Below, one piece after another: positions 36,239 to 46,724 of a DNA stretch of 64,000 nucleotides. Position numbers and translations under genes: made by a program. Source of the stretch: Parvularculaceae bacterium (GTDB lineage: Bacteria; Pseudomonadota; Alphaproteobacteria; Caulobacterales; Parvularculaceae); assembly GCA_021776475.1 (NCBI GenBank), contig JAJFFV010000006.1, positions 930,001 through 994,000 of the forward strand, in the 5' to 3' direction. The first letter of the stretch is position 1. Each line of letters begins with the position of its first letter. The notes beneath the pieces were generated by a model that was not told where the DNA came from, did no database searches, and saw only the letters and a program-made list of their open reading frames with translations.

Positions 36239-37534
36239 TTACGCAGAGGCGTCAGCTTCAGCCGTCTTGTCCTTTGCATTCTTAGAGTAGATGTACAACG
36301 GCTGAGCGTTGCCCTCTACAACCTCACCATTGACGACGACTTCCTCGACACCTTCAAGTGTCGGCAACTCGAACATTGTATCGAGCAGGAAGCCTTCCAT
36401 GATTGAGCGCAATCCACGGGCGCCGGTTTTGCGCAGGATTGCCTTGCGGGCCACTACGGTCATTGCTTCTTCGGTAAAGGTTAGCTTGACGTCTTCCATT
36501 TCGAACAGACGCTGATATTGTTTCACCAGCGCATTTTTCGGCGCCGTGAGAATTTTGATCAACGCGTCTTCGTCAAGATCTTCCAGAGTCGCGATTACAG
36601 GCAAACGACCGACAAATTCCGGAATGAGGCCGAACTTCAACAGGTCCTCTGGCTCGACGTCACGAAGAATGTCACCAACCCGGCGGTCATCAAGTTCTTT
36701 GACTTCCGCGCCAAAGCCGATGGATGCGCCTTCACCGCGACTGGAAATAACTTTGTCGAGACCGGCAAAAGCTCCGCCAACGATGAAGAGGATATTAGTC
36801 GTGTCTACTTGCAGGAATTCCTGCTGCGGGTGTTTGCGCCCACCTTGCGGCGGCACGGATGCAACCGTGCCTTCCATAATCTTCAGAAGGGCCTGCTGCA
36901 CGCCCTCGCCTGACACGTCGCGTGTAATCGATGGATTGTCTGACTTGCGTGAAATCTTGTCGATTTCGTCAATGTAAACGATGCCTCGCTGGGCGCGCTC
37001 TACATTATAGTCTGCTGACTGTAGGAGTTTGAGAACAATGTTTTCAACGTCTTCACCAACATAGCCAGCTTCGGTCAGGGTCGTGGCATCAGCCATTGTG
37101 AATGGAACATCAAGAATGCGGGCCAGTGTTTGCGCGAGAAGTGTCTTCCCCGTACCAGTCGGACCAATGAGCATAATATTCGATTTGGCCAGTTCAACGT
37201 CATTATTTTTGGTTGCGTGATTCAACCGCTTGAAGTGGTTGTGAACAGCAACGGCGAGAACACGTTTGGCATGCGCCTGCCCGATCACATAGTCATCCAG
37301 TACCTTCATAATGTGCTGCGGGGTCGGAACACCTTCGCCAGACTTCACCAGTGAAGATTTGCTTTCCTCGCGAATGATATCCATGCACAACTCGACGCAT
37401 TCATCACAGATGAAAACTGTCGGACCGGCAATAAGCTTGCGGACCTCATGCTGGCTTTTGCCACAGAATGAACAATACAGCGTATTCTTGTTGTCGCCGT
37501 TGCCACCCGAATTTTTGCCGCCAACTTTGCTCAC
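36239..37534 (-). CDS. clpX: ClpX, ATPase subunit of ClpXP
   Basis: Unfoldase that recognises substrates and feeds them to ClpP. The N-terminal zinc-binding domain has [11 protein letters not shown] and CDEC. The AAA+ core has Walker [17 protein letters not shown], Walker [10 protein letters not shown], the pore-loop [10 protein letters not shown], the RKH-type loop in [10 protein letters not shown], and the ClpP-binding IGF loop ([10 protein letters not shown]). The 431-residue protein is complete. It lies 162 bases downstream of clpP. Confidence 0.97.
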   Translation of the reverse strand: MSKVGGKNSGGNGDNKNTLYCSFCGKSQHEVRKLIAGPTVFICDECVELCMDIIREESKSSLVKSGEGVPTPQHIMKVLDDYVIGQAHAKRVLAVAVHNHFKRLNHATKNNDVELAKSNIMLIGPTGTGKTLLAQTLARILDVPFTMADATTLTEAGYVGEDVENIVLKLLQSADYNVERAQRGIVYIDEIDKISRKSDNPSITRDVSGEGVQQALLKIMEGTVASVPPQGGRKHPQQEFLQVDTTNILFIVGGAFAGLDKVISSRGEGASIGFGAEVKELDDRRVGDILRDVEPEDLLKFGLIPEFVGRLPVIATLEDLDEDALIKILTAPKNALVKQYQRLFEMEDVKLTFTEEAMTVVARKAILRKTGARGLRSIMEGFLLDTMFELPTLEGVEEVVVNGEVVEGNAQPLYIYSKNAKDKTAEADASA

Positions 37535-37696
37535 GAGGTTGCTCCTCTTAACTTTTTACTATTCCCCATCGCCACAAAATCTGCATGATTAGTGCCAATG
37601 AGGCAATTGCTATTAGACCATTTTTGACCGGAAGTGATCAATATAGGTTTAAAGCCTCTGATTTTTCCGTCCAAAAAGACGGTTTTCGCTGTTTAG

Positions 37697-38332
37697 TTAA
37701 TCTTTTTTGTCATCCGTGGTTCCGACACGTTCTTCAATGACCTTGTCTATAAGGCCAAAATCGACCGCTTCATCCGGTGTCATGAATGTATCCCGGTCGA
37801 GAGTTTCTTCAATGATTTCATAAGGTTGACCGGTATGCTCCACATAGATTTCATTAAGACGCTTCTTGGTTTCAACGATATCTTTGGCGTGACGCTCAAT
37901 ATCTGACGCCTGCCCCTGGAAGCCTGCCGATGGCTGGTGAACCATAATGCGACTATTGGGTAACGAGAATCGCATGTCCTTCTCGCCGGCTGTTAACAAC
38001 AGCGAACCCATTGAGGCTGCCATGCCGATACACATAGTTGAGACCGCCGGGCGGATATAACGCATCGTGTCATACATCGCGAGGCCGGAGGTGACGGAAC
38101 CACCTGGCGAATTAATATAGAATGAGATTTCTTTTTTTGGATTTTCGGCTTCAAGGAACAGTAGCTGCGCCACTACCAGCGTCGAAACCGTATCGTGTAC
38201 CTGGCCTGAAAGGAAGATGATCCGTTCCTTCAAAAGCCTGGAATAAATGTCGTATGAGCGCTCGCCCCTGCTGGTCTGTTCGACCACCATCGGCACTAGG
38301 GTGTTCATAAAAATATCGTTCGGGTCTTTCAT
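37697..38332 (-). CDS. clpP: ClpP protease subunit
   Basis: Tetradecameric serine peptidase of ClpXP and ClpAP. Counting from the ATG at 38332, the triad is Ser107 (GMAASMGS), His132 (MVHQPSAG) and Asp181 (LDRDTFM). The oxyanion glycine pair is in [10 protein letters not shown]. Length 211 with a short C-terminal extension [21 protein letters not shown] stands seven bases before the ATG; a TTG three bases earlier is less likely. First gene of clpP-clpX-lon. Confidence 0.97.
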   Translation of the reverse strand: MKDPNDIFMNTLVPMVVEQTSRGERSYDIYSRLLKERIIFLSGQVHDTVSTLVVAQLLFLEAENPKKEISFYINSPGGSVTSGLAMYDTMRYIRPAVSTMCIGMAASMGSLLLTAGEKDMRFSLPNSRIMVHQPSAGFQGQASDIERHAKDIVETKKRLNEIYVEHTGQPYEIIEETLDRDTFMTPDEAVDFGLIDKVIEERVGTTDDKKD

Positions 38333-38606
38333 CAAATTCTCCGTGCAAGAAACGGGCAGCAGGACGCAAGACCCGGGTATTGTGTAAACTGGGATATTGC
38401 GGGCCAGCGGTTAAGGTTTCCCCAAAATAACGGTACCGTCGCTGACAATCCCTATAGAATGTTTCAGTTAAGCAGGTTTGTTGCCGCTCTCAAGGCCTCA
38501 AACAAGAATCTAGCACAGAAATGTCCAATCTTCCGATACCTTGCAGGGTACACGATTTAGAGGCACTGTGGGCCGGGGTTTAGCCAGAGTGTCAGCTTTA
38601 AAGAAA

Positions 38607-39416
38607 ATGATGCGTTTTTTTCCGATCATTCTATTCGCGGCATGCTTTTGCTGCGCCGGTTATGCTGGCTCATCCGCCTTTGCCCATCCTGAGGACGAGT
38701 TTTGCTCTGAAGAATCAGGCATGGACCCTGCCCTGTGCCGCGAGCTGGCGAAGCTCGACAGCGAGACAGCAGAGGAAGAAAGCCCTGCGACCGAGTTTGG
38801 TGATACTGAACTTGAGCCGATTTCGCTCGATCGGCCTATCATGGAGACTGTTGGGCTGTATGCAAAACTGGGTTTTGTTCACATCCTGCCACGCGGCTAT
38901 GATCATATCCTGTTCGTGTTTGCGCTTTTCTTAGCGTCGATTCGGCTCCGCCCTTTGTTGATCCAGATTTCCAGCTTTACAGTGGCGCATACAATTAGCC
39001 TGGGCCTCGCGGCGGCAGGCTTGATCAGTGTACCTGGCAATATTGTCGAACCGTTGATAGCGCTTTCTATTGCGGTCGTGGCTGTTGAAAATATCTTTTT
39101 TCGAGATTTAACAAAGTGGCGACCGGTGATCATTTTTGGTTTTGGCCTGTTTCACGGGTTGGGATTTGCCAGCGTGTTAAGCGGACTTGGTCTGATCCGG
39201 GATCAGTTTCTGGTTTCGCTGGTCAGTTTCAATGTCGGTGTGGAGTTTGGTCAACTTGCGATTATCGCGTTGGCATTTATTGCCGCAACAACTGTCCGAC
39301 GGTTTATGCCTATATCAGAACGTGAACAGATTTACCGTCGCTTTGTTGTTTGGCCCGCATCGGCTGTTATCGCGTTTTTTGGACTGATCTGGTTTGTCAC
39401 AAGGCTTGGCGGCTGA
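38607..39416 (+). CDS. HupE/UreJ-family membrane protein
   Basis: Exported polytopic protein of about 269 residues. After a signal peptide ending near SSAFAHPEDEF comes an acidic, Cys-containing linker (FCSEESGMDPALCREL), then six membrane helices. The HupE/UreJ_2 hallmarks are FVHILPRGYDHILFVFALFL, SSFTVAHTISLGLAAAG, PLIALSIAVVAVENIFF and FGLFHGLGFASVLSGLGL; the conserved His residues suggest metal binding. Related proteins are implicated in nickel or cobalt handling, but no hydrogenase or urease gene is nearby. A GTG at 38589 is an alternative start. Confidence 0.82.
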   Translation: MMRFFPIILFAACFCCAGYAGSSAFAHPEDEFCSEESGMDPALCRELAKLDSETAEEESPATEFGDTELEPISLDRPIMETVGLYAKLGFVHILPRGYDHILFVFALFLASIRLRPLLIQISSFTVAHTISLGLAAAGLISVPGNIVEPLIALSIAVVAVENIFFRDLTKWRPVIIFGFGLFHGLGFASVLSGLGLIRDQFLVSLVSFNVGVEFGQLAIIALAFIAATTVRRFMPISEREQIYRRFVVWPASAVIAFFGLIWFVTRLGG

Positions 39417-39439
39417 TTATTGTGAGACGTCCTAGCCGC

Positions 39440-39468
39440 AAAAAAAGCCCCGCATAAAGCAAGGCTTT
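39440..39468 (-). terminator. Terminator after the M3 peptidase gene
   Basis: AAAGCC (39444-39449 region) pairs with GGCTTT (39463-39468); read on the minus strand the hairpin ends in seven Ts. It lies 20 bases after the peptidase stop and also follows the convergent HupE-like gene. Confidence 0.65.
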
Positions 39469-39489
39469 CCATTGTTATTCAGCGTCAGC

Positions 39490-41691
39490 CTAGCTGCCGT
39501 CGGTGAACCCTCTATTCTCCAAGAGTGGCTCAATGCTCGGGTCTTTACCACGGAACTGACGATAAAGAACGTCAGCTTCCTTGCTGGCGCCAGACTCATA
39601 GACGTTTTCACGCAAGCGTTTTGCAAGGGTCGGATCAAAGATATCGCCGGTTTCTTTGAATGCGGCGAAACCATCCGAGTCAAGAATTTCTGACCAAAGA
39701 TATGCATAGTATCCTGCAGAATACCCACCCGCAAAAATGTGCGAGAAATAGGGTGAACGGTAGCGTGGTTCGATCTGTGGGATCAGACCGTATTCCGCCA
39801 GAACCTGCTGCTCGAAATCACGTGCACTGGTAACAGCAGCAGCTTCTTCTTCATTCAACATATGCCACCGCAGATCCAGAAGAGACGCAGCGATATACTC
39901 GGTTGTCCTGAACCCTTCATTGTGTGTTGCTGCACGTTTCAGCTTATCCACAAGCTCGGTCGGGATAATTTCGCCGGTTTCATAATGTGTCGCGTATATT
40001 GCCAGCATTTCCGGCTCGCTCGCCCAATGCTCCAATATCTGCGCTGGGAATTCTGTGTAGTCACGCGGCCCACCAACCCCCGAAATCCGATCATATTTCT
40101 GGGTTGTCATCAGCCCGTGCAGACCATGACCAAACTCGTGGAACAGTGTTTCGACTTCGTTGAACGCCATCAGAGTTGGTGCATCGTCCGCCGCTGGCTT
40201 CGTCAAATTGAGATTATTGGTCACGATTGGGCGAATGTTGTCATCATCGACGTTGCTAGCGCTGCGATACCCACTCATCCAAGCTCCGCCGCGTTTGGAA
40301 TCCCGGGCGTACATATCGGTCATGAAAACGCCGAGATGGGTTCCGTCCGCGTCTGTCAAATCGTAAGCTGTGACGCTGGGGTGCCATACCGGCACATCAT
40401 CACGAGCATTGAATGAAATACCGAACAGCTTGTTTGCCATATAAAAGGCGCCGTCGGTTACAGCGCTCAGTTCAAAATAAGGTTTTAACTGGCTGTCATC
40501 AAAAGCGTATTTCTGCTGGCGAACTTTTTCAGACAGGTGCCACCAGTCCCATGCTTCGACGGTGTAAGAATCGCCAGTCGAATCGACCATCTCCTGCATC
40601 GCAGCAATTTCCTGTTTGGCGCGAGCAAGACCCGGTCGCCAAACGCGCAGGAGGAATTCTTCAGCTTGTTGCGGCGTTTTCGCCATCCTGGTTTCAAGCT
40701 GAAAATGGGCGTGGCTTTCATATCCGCGCAGCCTTGCCGCTTCGGCCCTGAGACGGGCGATTTTCAGAATGATCTCACCACTGTCATTTTCATTACCGTT
40801 CGCTGCACGCCCTGTGTAGCCACCGAACAGTTGTTCCCGCAGCTCGCGGTTTTCAGATTGTGTCATAAACCCTTCGTAGACGGAACGGTTAAGTCCGAAT
40901 ATCCAGGCATCAGGCATGTCTTTGCCCTCTGCCTTCTTTTTAGCAGAATCGATGAAGCTCTGGTCGAGGCCGGCCAAGTCCGCTTCGTCAGTAACTATCA
41001 GTTCAAATCCTTTGGTCTCCGCCAGAAGGTTTTGGCCGAATTTTGTCGTCAACTCTGATAATTCCGCGTTGATTTTCTTCATCCGCTCTTTGGTCTCGGC
41101 ATCAAGCGCGGCACCACGGCGAGTGAAATCGCGATGATAAAGCTCAAGGACGCGCAATTCCTGAGCGCCAAGCCCAAGGGAATCGCGTTGTTCGTATAAT
41201 GTCTTGATACGCTGCCAAACTTCATCATTCAGCGCTATACCATCATAGACCTGAGACAGGCGCGGATAAATTTTTCCCTCGAGGGCCTGAAGATCATCGT
41301 TAGTGTCGGTGTTGGTTATATTGCCAAAAACTCCCTGCACTTTGCCAAGCGTCTTACCGGCGACCTCCAGCGCTTTAATAGTATTATCAAAAGTCGGCGT
41401 TTCGGAGCTGCCGATAATTAGGGCAACTTCTGCTTCAAGCTCTTCGATGCCTTTATCGAAAGCAGGCTTGTAATGCTCGTCTCTAACGAGCGAGAACGGT
41501 GGAACACCAAAAGGCGTGTCCCATTCCTGCAGCAGTGGATTGTCGATATCGACCCCCGCAGTCATGTTTTCGGTTGGCTCAACTGGCGATATTTCGACAG
41601 TTTCCTGCGATCCCTTTTCACCGCACCCTGCGATCAGAACGGTCGCCGCGCCTGCCAAAAGCCATTGTTTGATGCGTTTGTTCTCGGTCAT
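39490..41691 (-). CDS. dcp: M3-family dipeptidyl carboxypeptidase, lipoprotein
   Basis: Zinc metallopeptidase that removes C-terminal dipeptides. The 733-residue precursor has a lipoprotein signal ending LIAGCGEK and an acidic linker. The M3 catalytic core is near the C-terminal third: ETLFHEFGHGLHGLM (HExxH) and ESAE-like ligands downstream, then AGGYSAGYYAYLWSEILDSDGF, diagnostic of Dcp/oligopeptidase A. The lipid anchor places it in the envelope, unlike the cytoplasmic homologues. Confidence 0.92.
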   Translation of the reverse strand: MTENKRIKQWLLAGAATVLIAGCGEKGSQETVEISPVEPTENMTAGVDIDNPLLQEWDTPFGVPPFSLVRDEHYKPAFDKGIEELEAEVALIIGSSETPTFDNTIKALEVAGKTLGKVQGVFGNITNTDTNDDLQALEGKIYPRLSQVYDGIALNDEVWQRIKTLYEQRDSLGLGAQELRVLELYHRDFTRRGAALDAETKERMKKINAELSELTTKFGQNLLAETKGFELIVTDEADLAGLDQSFIDSAKKKAEGKDMPDAWIFGLNRSVYEGFMTQSENRELREQLFGGYTGRAANGNENDSGEIILKIARLRAEAARLRGYESHAHFQLETRMAKTPQQAEEFLLRVWRPGLARAKQEIAAMQEMVDSTGDSYTVEAWDWWHLSEKVRQQKYAFDDSQLKPYFELSAVTDGAFYMANKLFGISFNARDDVPVWHPSVTAYDLTDADGTHLGVFMTDMYARDSKRGGAWMSGYRSASNVDDDNIRPIVTNNLNLTKPAADDAPTLMAFNEVETLFHEFGHGLHGLMTTQKYDRISGVGGPRDYTEFPAQILEHWASEPEMLAIYATHYETGEIIPTELVDKLKRAATHNEGFRTTEYIAASLLDLRWHMLNEEEAAAVTSARDFEQQVLAEYGLIPQIEPRYRSPYFSHIFAGGYSAGYYAYLWSEILDSDGFAAFKETGDIFDPTLAKRLRENVYESGASKEADVLYRQFRGKDPSIEPLLENRGFTDGS

Positions 41692-41877
41692 ATTGTCCTC
41701 ATGATTTGAAATTCTCTGTGGGCAATTTTATAGCGCCTGCAGCGACAAATACTACCCATTCAGGAGATGGTCTCAACCTTACCAAACCGCAATAATTTGA
41801 CGAACCTCTTGTCTCAGTGACAGGTGCGGAGCGATTGTGGCGAGAGATTTTATTTTGTCCGTATGGACCCAATTATC

Positions 41878-41903
41878 AAAAAGCCCCACCAATTGGCGGG
41901 GCT
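41878..41903 (-). terminator. Terminator of tig
   Basis: AGCCCC pairs with GGGGCT around ACCAATTGGC; on the minus strand it is followed by five Ts. It starts 20 bases after the trigger-factor stop. Confidence 0.85.
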
Positions 41904-41923
41904 TCATTTGTTGAATATCGATC

Positions 41924-43351
41924 TTATTCTTTGGCTGCTTTAACAGCTTTTTTCTTCGTTGCTTTTTTTGCGGATTTCTTTTTTGCTGCCGGTTTTTTCT
42001 TCGGCATAGCCTCTGACATATCAATATCATCGGGATCTTTCATCAGCTCCTCCTTGCTGACCGTTTTGTCCGTGATTTTGGCGCGTTCAATGATGTAGTC
42101 GATAACCCTGTCTTCAAACAATGGCGCACGTAATTGAGCCAGCGCCTGCGGATTATTCTGATAAACCTCCGCAAGCTGCTGGATTGGCATATTGAATTGC
42201 ATTGCCTGCATCTGGAGGGCCCGGTTCATATCTTCTTGTGGCACTTCTACTTCGTTGCGTTTACCTATTTCAGCCAGAACCAGCCCAAGGCGGACGCGCC
42301 GCTCAGCAATTTTGCGATATTCTTCTTTCAGCTCATCTTCCGACTTTGCCTTGTCGTCTTCATCGAGCTCGGCTTTTTGAACCTGCTGCCAGATCTGATC
42401 AAACTCAGCATCGACCATGCCTGGCGGCAGATCGAAAGAATGCAATCCATCGAGTTCATCGAGAATATTGCGCTTCAGATGAAGCCGGCTCTGGCCCTTG
42501 AACTGGTCTTGCAGTCGTTCTTCGACATTCTTCGTCAAAGTCTTCAAATCGTCAAACCCAAGATTTTTAGCCATCTCATCATCGATGTCCGCCTTGTCCG
42601 GTCCCTGCACTTCTTTCACGGTTACTTCAAACAGTGCTTCCTTTCCGGCTAGATGTTGGGCCTGATAATCGTCCGGGAATGTCACCTTGACAGTTTTCGC
42701 GTCGTCAGCTTTTGAGCCTACCAGTTGGTCTTCAAAACCAGGGATAAACTGTCCCGAGCCGAGCGTGAGTGTACTGTCTTCGGCCTGACCCCCTTCAAAC
42801 TCTTCACCATCGACCTTACCAACAAAATCGATGAGTACTCGATCACCATCTTTGGCTTTCGCCGTTTTACCGCGCGGGGTGTAGGTCCGGTTCTGCTCGG
42901 CGACATTGCCTAAAGTTTGGTTGATGTCCTCTTGCGGTACCTCAGCAACGAGACGGGTAAAGGAAAGTTTCGAGACATCTGCGGGTTCAACTTCAGGTAA
43001 CACCTCAACGTGCATGTCATATTCAAGATCGGCATTGCCGGCGACAACTTCATCGAGTAGCCCGTCCTTGATGTGAGGATGCGGCGGCATTGCCGGCTGC
43101 AGATTGTTCCCCTCCAGCGCTTTTTGACTAGCTTCAGCCATGGCCTCCTGGATTAGCTCGCCCATCATGCCTTTGCCGTACATTTTTTTCAAAAATGAAA
43201 CCGGTGCTTTGCCTGGGCGAAAACCTTTTAGATGAACCTGGCCCTTCATCTCTTCGAGCTTGGCAACAAGCTTGTTATCCAACTCAGAGAACGGGACTTT
43301 GATTGTGAATTCCCGTGAGAGGCCTTCAGCCGTCTTTTCGATTACTTCCAT
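41924..43351 (-). CDS. tig: Trigger factor with Lys/Ala-rich tail
   Basis: Ribosome-bound chaperone and prolyl isomerase at the exit tunnel. The N-domain has the ribosome signature GFRPGKAPVSFLKKMYG. The FKBP-like PPIase domain has GDRVLIDFVGKVDGEEFEGG, then FIPGFEDQLVGSKADDAKTV, and the helical C-domain follows. Past the usual end (about residue 450) a tail of about 25 residues is almost all Lys and Ala (AMPKKKPAAKKKSAKKATKK). ATG at 43351 behind AGGAAG is chosen over an upstream alternative at 43378. Length 475. Confidence 0.95.
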   Translation of the reverse strand: MEVIEKTAEGLSREFTIKVPFSELDNKLVAKLEEMKGQVHLKGFRPGKAPVSFLKKMYGKGMMGELIQEAMAEASQKALEGNNLQPAMPPHPHIKDGLLDEVVAGNADLEYDMHVEVLPEVEPADVSKLSFTRLVAEVPQEDINQTLGNVAEQNRTYTPRGKTAKAKDGDRVLIDFVGKVDGEEFEGGQAEDSTLTLGSGQFIPGFEDQLVGSKADDAKTVKVTFPDDYQAQHLAGKEALFEVTVKEVQGPDKADIDDEMAKNLGFDDLKTLTKNVEERLQDQFKGQSRLHLKRNILDELDGLHSFDLPPGMVDAEFDQIWQQVQKAELDEDDKAKSEDELKEEYRKIAERRVRLGLVLAEIGKRNEVEVPQEDMNRALQMQAMQFNMPIQQLAEVYQNNPQALAQLRAPLFEDRVIDYIIERAKITDKTVSKEELMKDPDDIDMSEAMPKKKPAAKKKSAKKATKKKAVKAAKE

Positions 43352-43475
43352 CTTTCGTCGCTTCCTGACTTCAACCACTATTTATCTTACGTTCGGGCGG
43401 AGGTCATTCCCAGCCCAGTTAGCCCCCTCGGGGCATTTCTATTCCTGCACACTCCTGCCGGAGCGTTCAATTCGC

Positions 43476-43500
43476 AAATCTGATCCGCCGGATCAGATTT
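43476..43500. repeat. Perfect 25-base palindrome between tRNA-Leu and tig
   Basis: AAATCTGATCCG and CGGATCAGATTT are separated by one base, and TT follows on the plus strand. It lies 25 bases after the tRNA-Leu 3' end and 124 bases before the tig start. It may terminate the tRNA transcript or bind a dimeric regulator. Confidence 0.6.
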
Positions 43501-43525
43501 TTGGCCGCTGTGCGACCCGAATTGA

Positions 43526-43610
43526 TGGTGCGGATGGGGAGACTCGAACTCCCACACCTCTCGGCGCCAGAACCTAAATCTGGTGCGTCTACCAATTCCG
43601 CCACATCCGC
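43526..43610 (-). tRNA. tRNA-Leu (anticodon TAG)
   Basis: 85-base minus-strand class II tRNA with encoded CCA: acceptor GCGGATG with CATCCGC, D-arm GGCGGAATTGGTAGACGC, anticodon stem CCAGA/TCTGG with loop TTTAGGT (TAG), long variable arm CGCCGAGAGGTGTG and T-arm GAGTTCGAGTCTCC. Confidence 0.97.
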
Positions 43611-43711
43611 ATATTTTGGGTGAACATTCGGACAGACGTTGCGCCGCCCAGATATATCAACCCGTTCGAGCGCGACTAATTAGCAGAACTGCATCTATTG
43701 TCGAGAGAAGA

Positions 43712-46642
43712 ATGACGCATTGGCCCAAGTGGTGGTACAATGTAGTCCTATGGGTGCGCGATGTGATTTTGCGGCCGTCATTTGAACCGAGTGTAGTGAT
43801 CGTGAGAGCAGCTTTGCGCATTCTTTTTGCTGTTGGTGGGGGACTTCTTCTGGTCGTGGCGGCAGTCTATCTTTCGCGCATATGGATCGCAGAAGCTTAT
43901 ATCCGCTCCGCCCTTGAGAAGCGCGGATTCGAGAACGTCGCTCTTCACATCACCAAACTTGGTGTCAACGGGATCGAAATCGAGAATTTTGCCAGCGGAA
44001 AACCAGACAACCACCCACCGTTGCAGATCGGCGCCATGCGCGTAGACTGGAACCTTGGAGCGCTGCAGCACGGATATATCGACGCTCTAGTGGTGTCTGA
44101 TGTTTCTGTATCGATCAACCAGACCGACGCTGGCCTGTTCATCGGAGATGCGCCGCTAATCCCAACCCATCCAGCTACACCCTCACAGACAAACTTTCAC
44201 CTGGGACGCGTCAGCCTGGACAACGCCAACATCGAGTTCGTATCCGCAAGCGGTACGGCGAGTGTTCTGGTCGCCGGTGATTATGACCGAGGTACCGGTG
44301 GGCGTTTTGACGCGGACCTCTCGACAGCAAATTATGGTTGGCAGACCCATGCCATTCAAAATGCTGTCGCGACGGTTAGCGCTACAGTGACGCCCGACCT
44401 GGCCTTCTACGGCAGAATTGTGTCGAGCGCCGGACTTGTCGTCAGTGAAACCGGATATCCAGATCTCACATTCTCAGCCGAGTTTTCTGGAGCAGATTTA
44501 ACCGCGTTGGTGAACGATAGGGAGAATGCCAATGCTGAAATGGTTTTCAGCGCGTCAGCACCTTTTGTCGCCCTAGACAGTCTTGCGACCTATGCCCAAA
44601 CGCTCGAATTATTCGCCGGCGCGGTGCCGTCCGAGGCCGCCATAACCGCAACGGGTCACGTCTATTACAAAAGTGGCGTGTTCATTCTTGAAAACAAGCA
44701 GCCGGATTACCTCACGGTGTCAACGGACACAGGTCTTGCGCTGGGCCTTTCGGCTCCAGTTGGCTCCAGGCTGGTCGAGTGGTCTCCACTTATCAAGTAC
44801 CTCAATTTCAACTATGCTATAGCTGGACTAAAAGCGTCACCGGCTGATGGTAGCGTTACGCTTGTGCGCAGCGGGACCGAACCGTGGACCATAGACAGTT
44901 TGTTTTCAGCATCAGCATGGAACGACACAGATTTTTCACTCGTGCCCGGCAGAGTTACATATTCTGGCTTAATTGACGGTTTCAAAATCGACGGCGATAC
45001 ATTGTTCACTGGCGGCGCAACACGGTTGCGGACCAACAACATGGTGCTCAGTAATCTCCTTCTCGACGGCGAGTTCTCAATCAGCGGCGACCTCCGCGCC
45101 CGAGAAGGATTCGTCACCGTACCCAAAGGCTGCATCACGGTAAAGCAACCTCAGGCCAAAACCACAAATGGCACCTTTGATTTCGCAGATGCCAAATTCT
45201 GTCCGCCCACCACCGGGCCGATTGTTCTTCGCGTATCTCAAAGTGCAGACAATGAATTTACATTAGATGCCGACGGCGTCCTGTCGGCGTCTAATTTTGA
45301 TGCGCAAGTTGGAGAAACTACGTTTTCGGGCAAACCACCCGAAGCTGCCTTGAACCTCAAAGTCCGCAATAGAACTGCGGTGGCAGAAACAACGATCAGC
45401 GGCGGCAGGTTGAATTTCAACGACCGGATCAACTTTTCTCGCATGACGGGTGGTGGTCAGGCAATTTACCGCGAAGGTGACATAATGATGGCAGGAGATA
45501 TCCATTCTCTTACGCTAACGGACCTCGCCTTGCCGGTTACTTTTTCTCCGCTGGTTTTCAGTGGCGCATTCTCTCTACGCGAAGCAGCGGCTCTTTTTAC
45601 CGGGGGCCTTGCCACACCATCCGGCAGAGAATTTTCGAACCTAGAAGGCATGTATGATTTGAAAACCGGGACGGGACAGGCAAAGATCGAATTTGGTTTG
45701 TCGAACTTCAACTCCGTTATTCAGCCGGCTGACATACTTCCCCTGTTGAAAGGACTTGTTGAAAATGCGGCTGGAGAGGCAGATGGAGAAATCTTCATCG
45801 ACTTCGCCGGAGGCGGTATTCAATCCGGCGGCAACTTTGCGCTGAAAGACTTCACGTTTAATGGCCCGACCAGAGCGGTAACGCAGACTGCCGGCCTCAA
45901 TTTGGATGCAGATTTTGAGAGCCTGTCACCATTTAAAACCAACGGCGTACAGACCGCAACCATAGACCTTATTGATCTCGACGCTTTGAAGCTCGAAAAC
46001 GGGGAAGTTTATTTCGAGGCGCCAGGCGACGACACCTTGCGGATCCAGTCGGCTGTTTGGCCATGGTTCGGCGGCAGCCTTGGTATTTATGAAGGCGCGA
46101 TACCTCTCAACGGAAGAATTGTGACGATCCCGCTCGAAGTCAAGAATATCGACATGGCGGACCTCTTCGATTTTCTGGATATCAATGGACTTTCGGGCGA
46201 AGGACGACTCGACGGGCGATTGCCAATCGTAGTCGAGGACGGGGAAGCGCGAATTGAAGGCGGAAGCCTTCGGGCCAGCGGTGTAGGTATAATCGAATAT
46301 AAAAGCATCGCCCTGGAAAATGCCGCCAATTCCGCAGGTGATGCAGGTAAACTCGCTTTTGACGCCCTTAGTTCTTTTGAGTTTGAGCGGTTGGAACTCG
46401 ATGTGGATGGCTCATTATCAGGCGAAATTCAGATTGGCGTGCGTATGGAAGGAAACAGTGACGCAGTAGTCAGCAACGCCGGCATCAACTATAATATCCG
46501 AATCAACGCGCCCATTTTGGGATTGCGCGAACAATATCAGGCTCAGCAGGAAGAAAAACGAAAAGTAATTGACGAATTAAGTGAACGATATGGGGTTGAG
46601 CTGGAATTTGGTGAGGCCGAGAAGCTGCAGCCTGGTGAATAG
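43712..46642 (+). CDS. ydbH: YdbH-family AsmA-like envelope protein
   Basis: Large inner-membrane-anchored periplasmic protein of 976 residues. In E. coli YdbH with YnbE bridges the envelope and moves phospholipids to the outer membrane. Here a membrane helix lies near residues 35-57 (ILFAVGGGLLLVVAAVYLSR), followed by a long beta-rich region typical of AsmA-like lipid-transfer proteins. The C-terminal part contains GEGRLDGRLPIVVEDGEARI and GGSLRASGVGIIEYKS. A longer frame to 43583 would run through tRNA-Leu on the opposite strand; ATG 43712 behind GAGAGAAG is chosen. The following ynbE and ydbL genes confirm the family. Confidence 0.88.
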   Translation: MTHWPKWWYNVVLWVRDVILRPSFEPSVVIVRAALRILFAVGGGLLLVVAAVYLSRIWIAEAYIRSALEKRGFENVALHITKLGVNGIEIENFASGKPDNHPPLQIGAMRVDWNLGALQHGYIDALVVSDVSVSINQTDAGLFIGDAPLIPTHPATPSQTNFHLGRVSLDNANIEFVSASGTASVLVAGDYDRGTGGRFDADLSTANYGWQTHAIQNAVATVSATVTPDLAFYGRIVSSAGLVVSETGYPDLTFSAEFSGADLTALVNDRENANAEMVFSASAPFVALDSLATYAQTLELFAGAVPSEAAITATGHVYYKSGVFILENKQPDYLTVSTDTGLALGLSAPVGSRLVEWSPLIKYLNFNYAIAGLKASPADGSVTLVRSGTEPWTIDSLFSASAWNDTDFSLVPGRVTYSGLIDGFKIDGDTLFTGGATRLRTNNMVLSNLLLDGEFSISGDLRAREGFVTVPKGCITVKQPQAKTTNGTFDFADAKFCPPTTGPIVLRVSQSADNEFTLDADGVLSASNFDAQVGETTFSGKPPEAALNLKVRNRTAVAETTISGGRLNFNDRINFSRMTGGGQAIYREGDIMMAGDIHSLTLTDLALPVTFSPLVFSGAFSLREAAALFTGGLATPSGREFSNLEGMYDLKTGTGQAKIEFGLSNFNSVIQPADILPLLKGLVENAAGEADGEIFIDFAGGGIQSGGNFALKDFTFNGPTRAVTQTAGLNLDADFESLSPFKTNGVQTATIDLIDLDALKLENGEVYFEAPGDDTLRIQSAVWPWFGGSLGIYEGAIPLNGRIVTIPLEVKNIDMADLFDFLDINGLSGEGRLDGRLPIVVEDGEARIEGGSLRASGVGIIEYKSIALENAANSAGDAGKLAFDALSSFEFERLELDVDGSLSGEIQIGVRMEGNSDAVVSNAGINYNIRINAPILGLREQYQAQQEEKRKVIDELSERYGVELEFGEAEKLQPGE

Positions 46643-46724
46643 CAGCCTCGCATCTTTGTGATGAAAGTGCCATGATGTTGACACGCGACGATGTCATGAC
46701 AACGGTGAAAAGGGATCAGACGGT

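Noticed and set aside
43583-43711. N-terminal extension of the ydbH reading frame
   Set aside because: It overlaps tRNA-Leu; ATG 43712 has a ribosome site and precedes the membrane helix.
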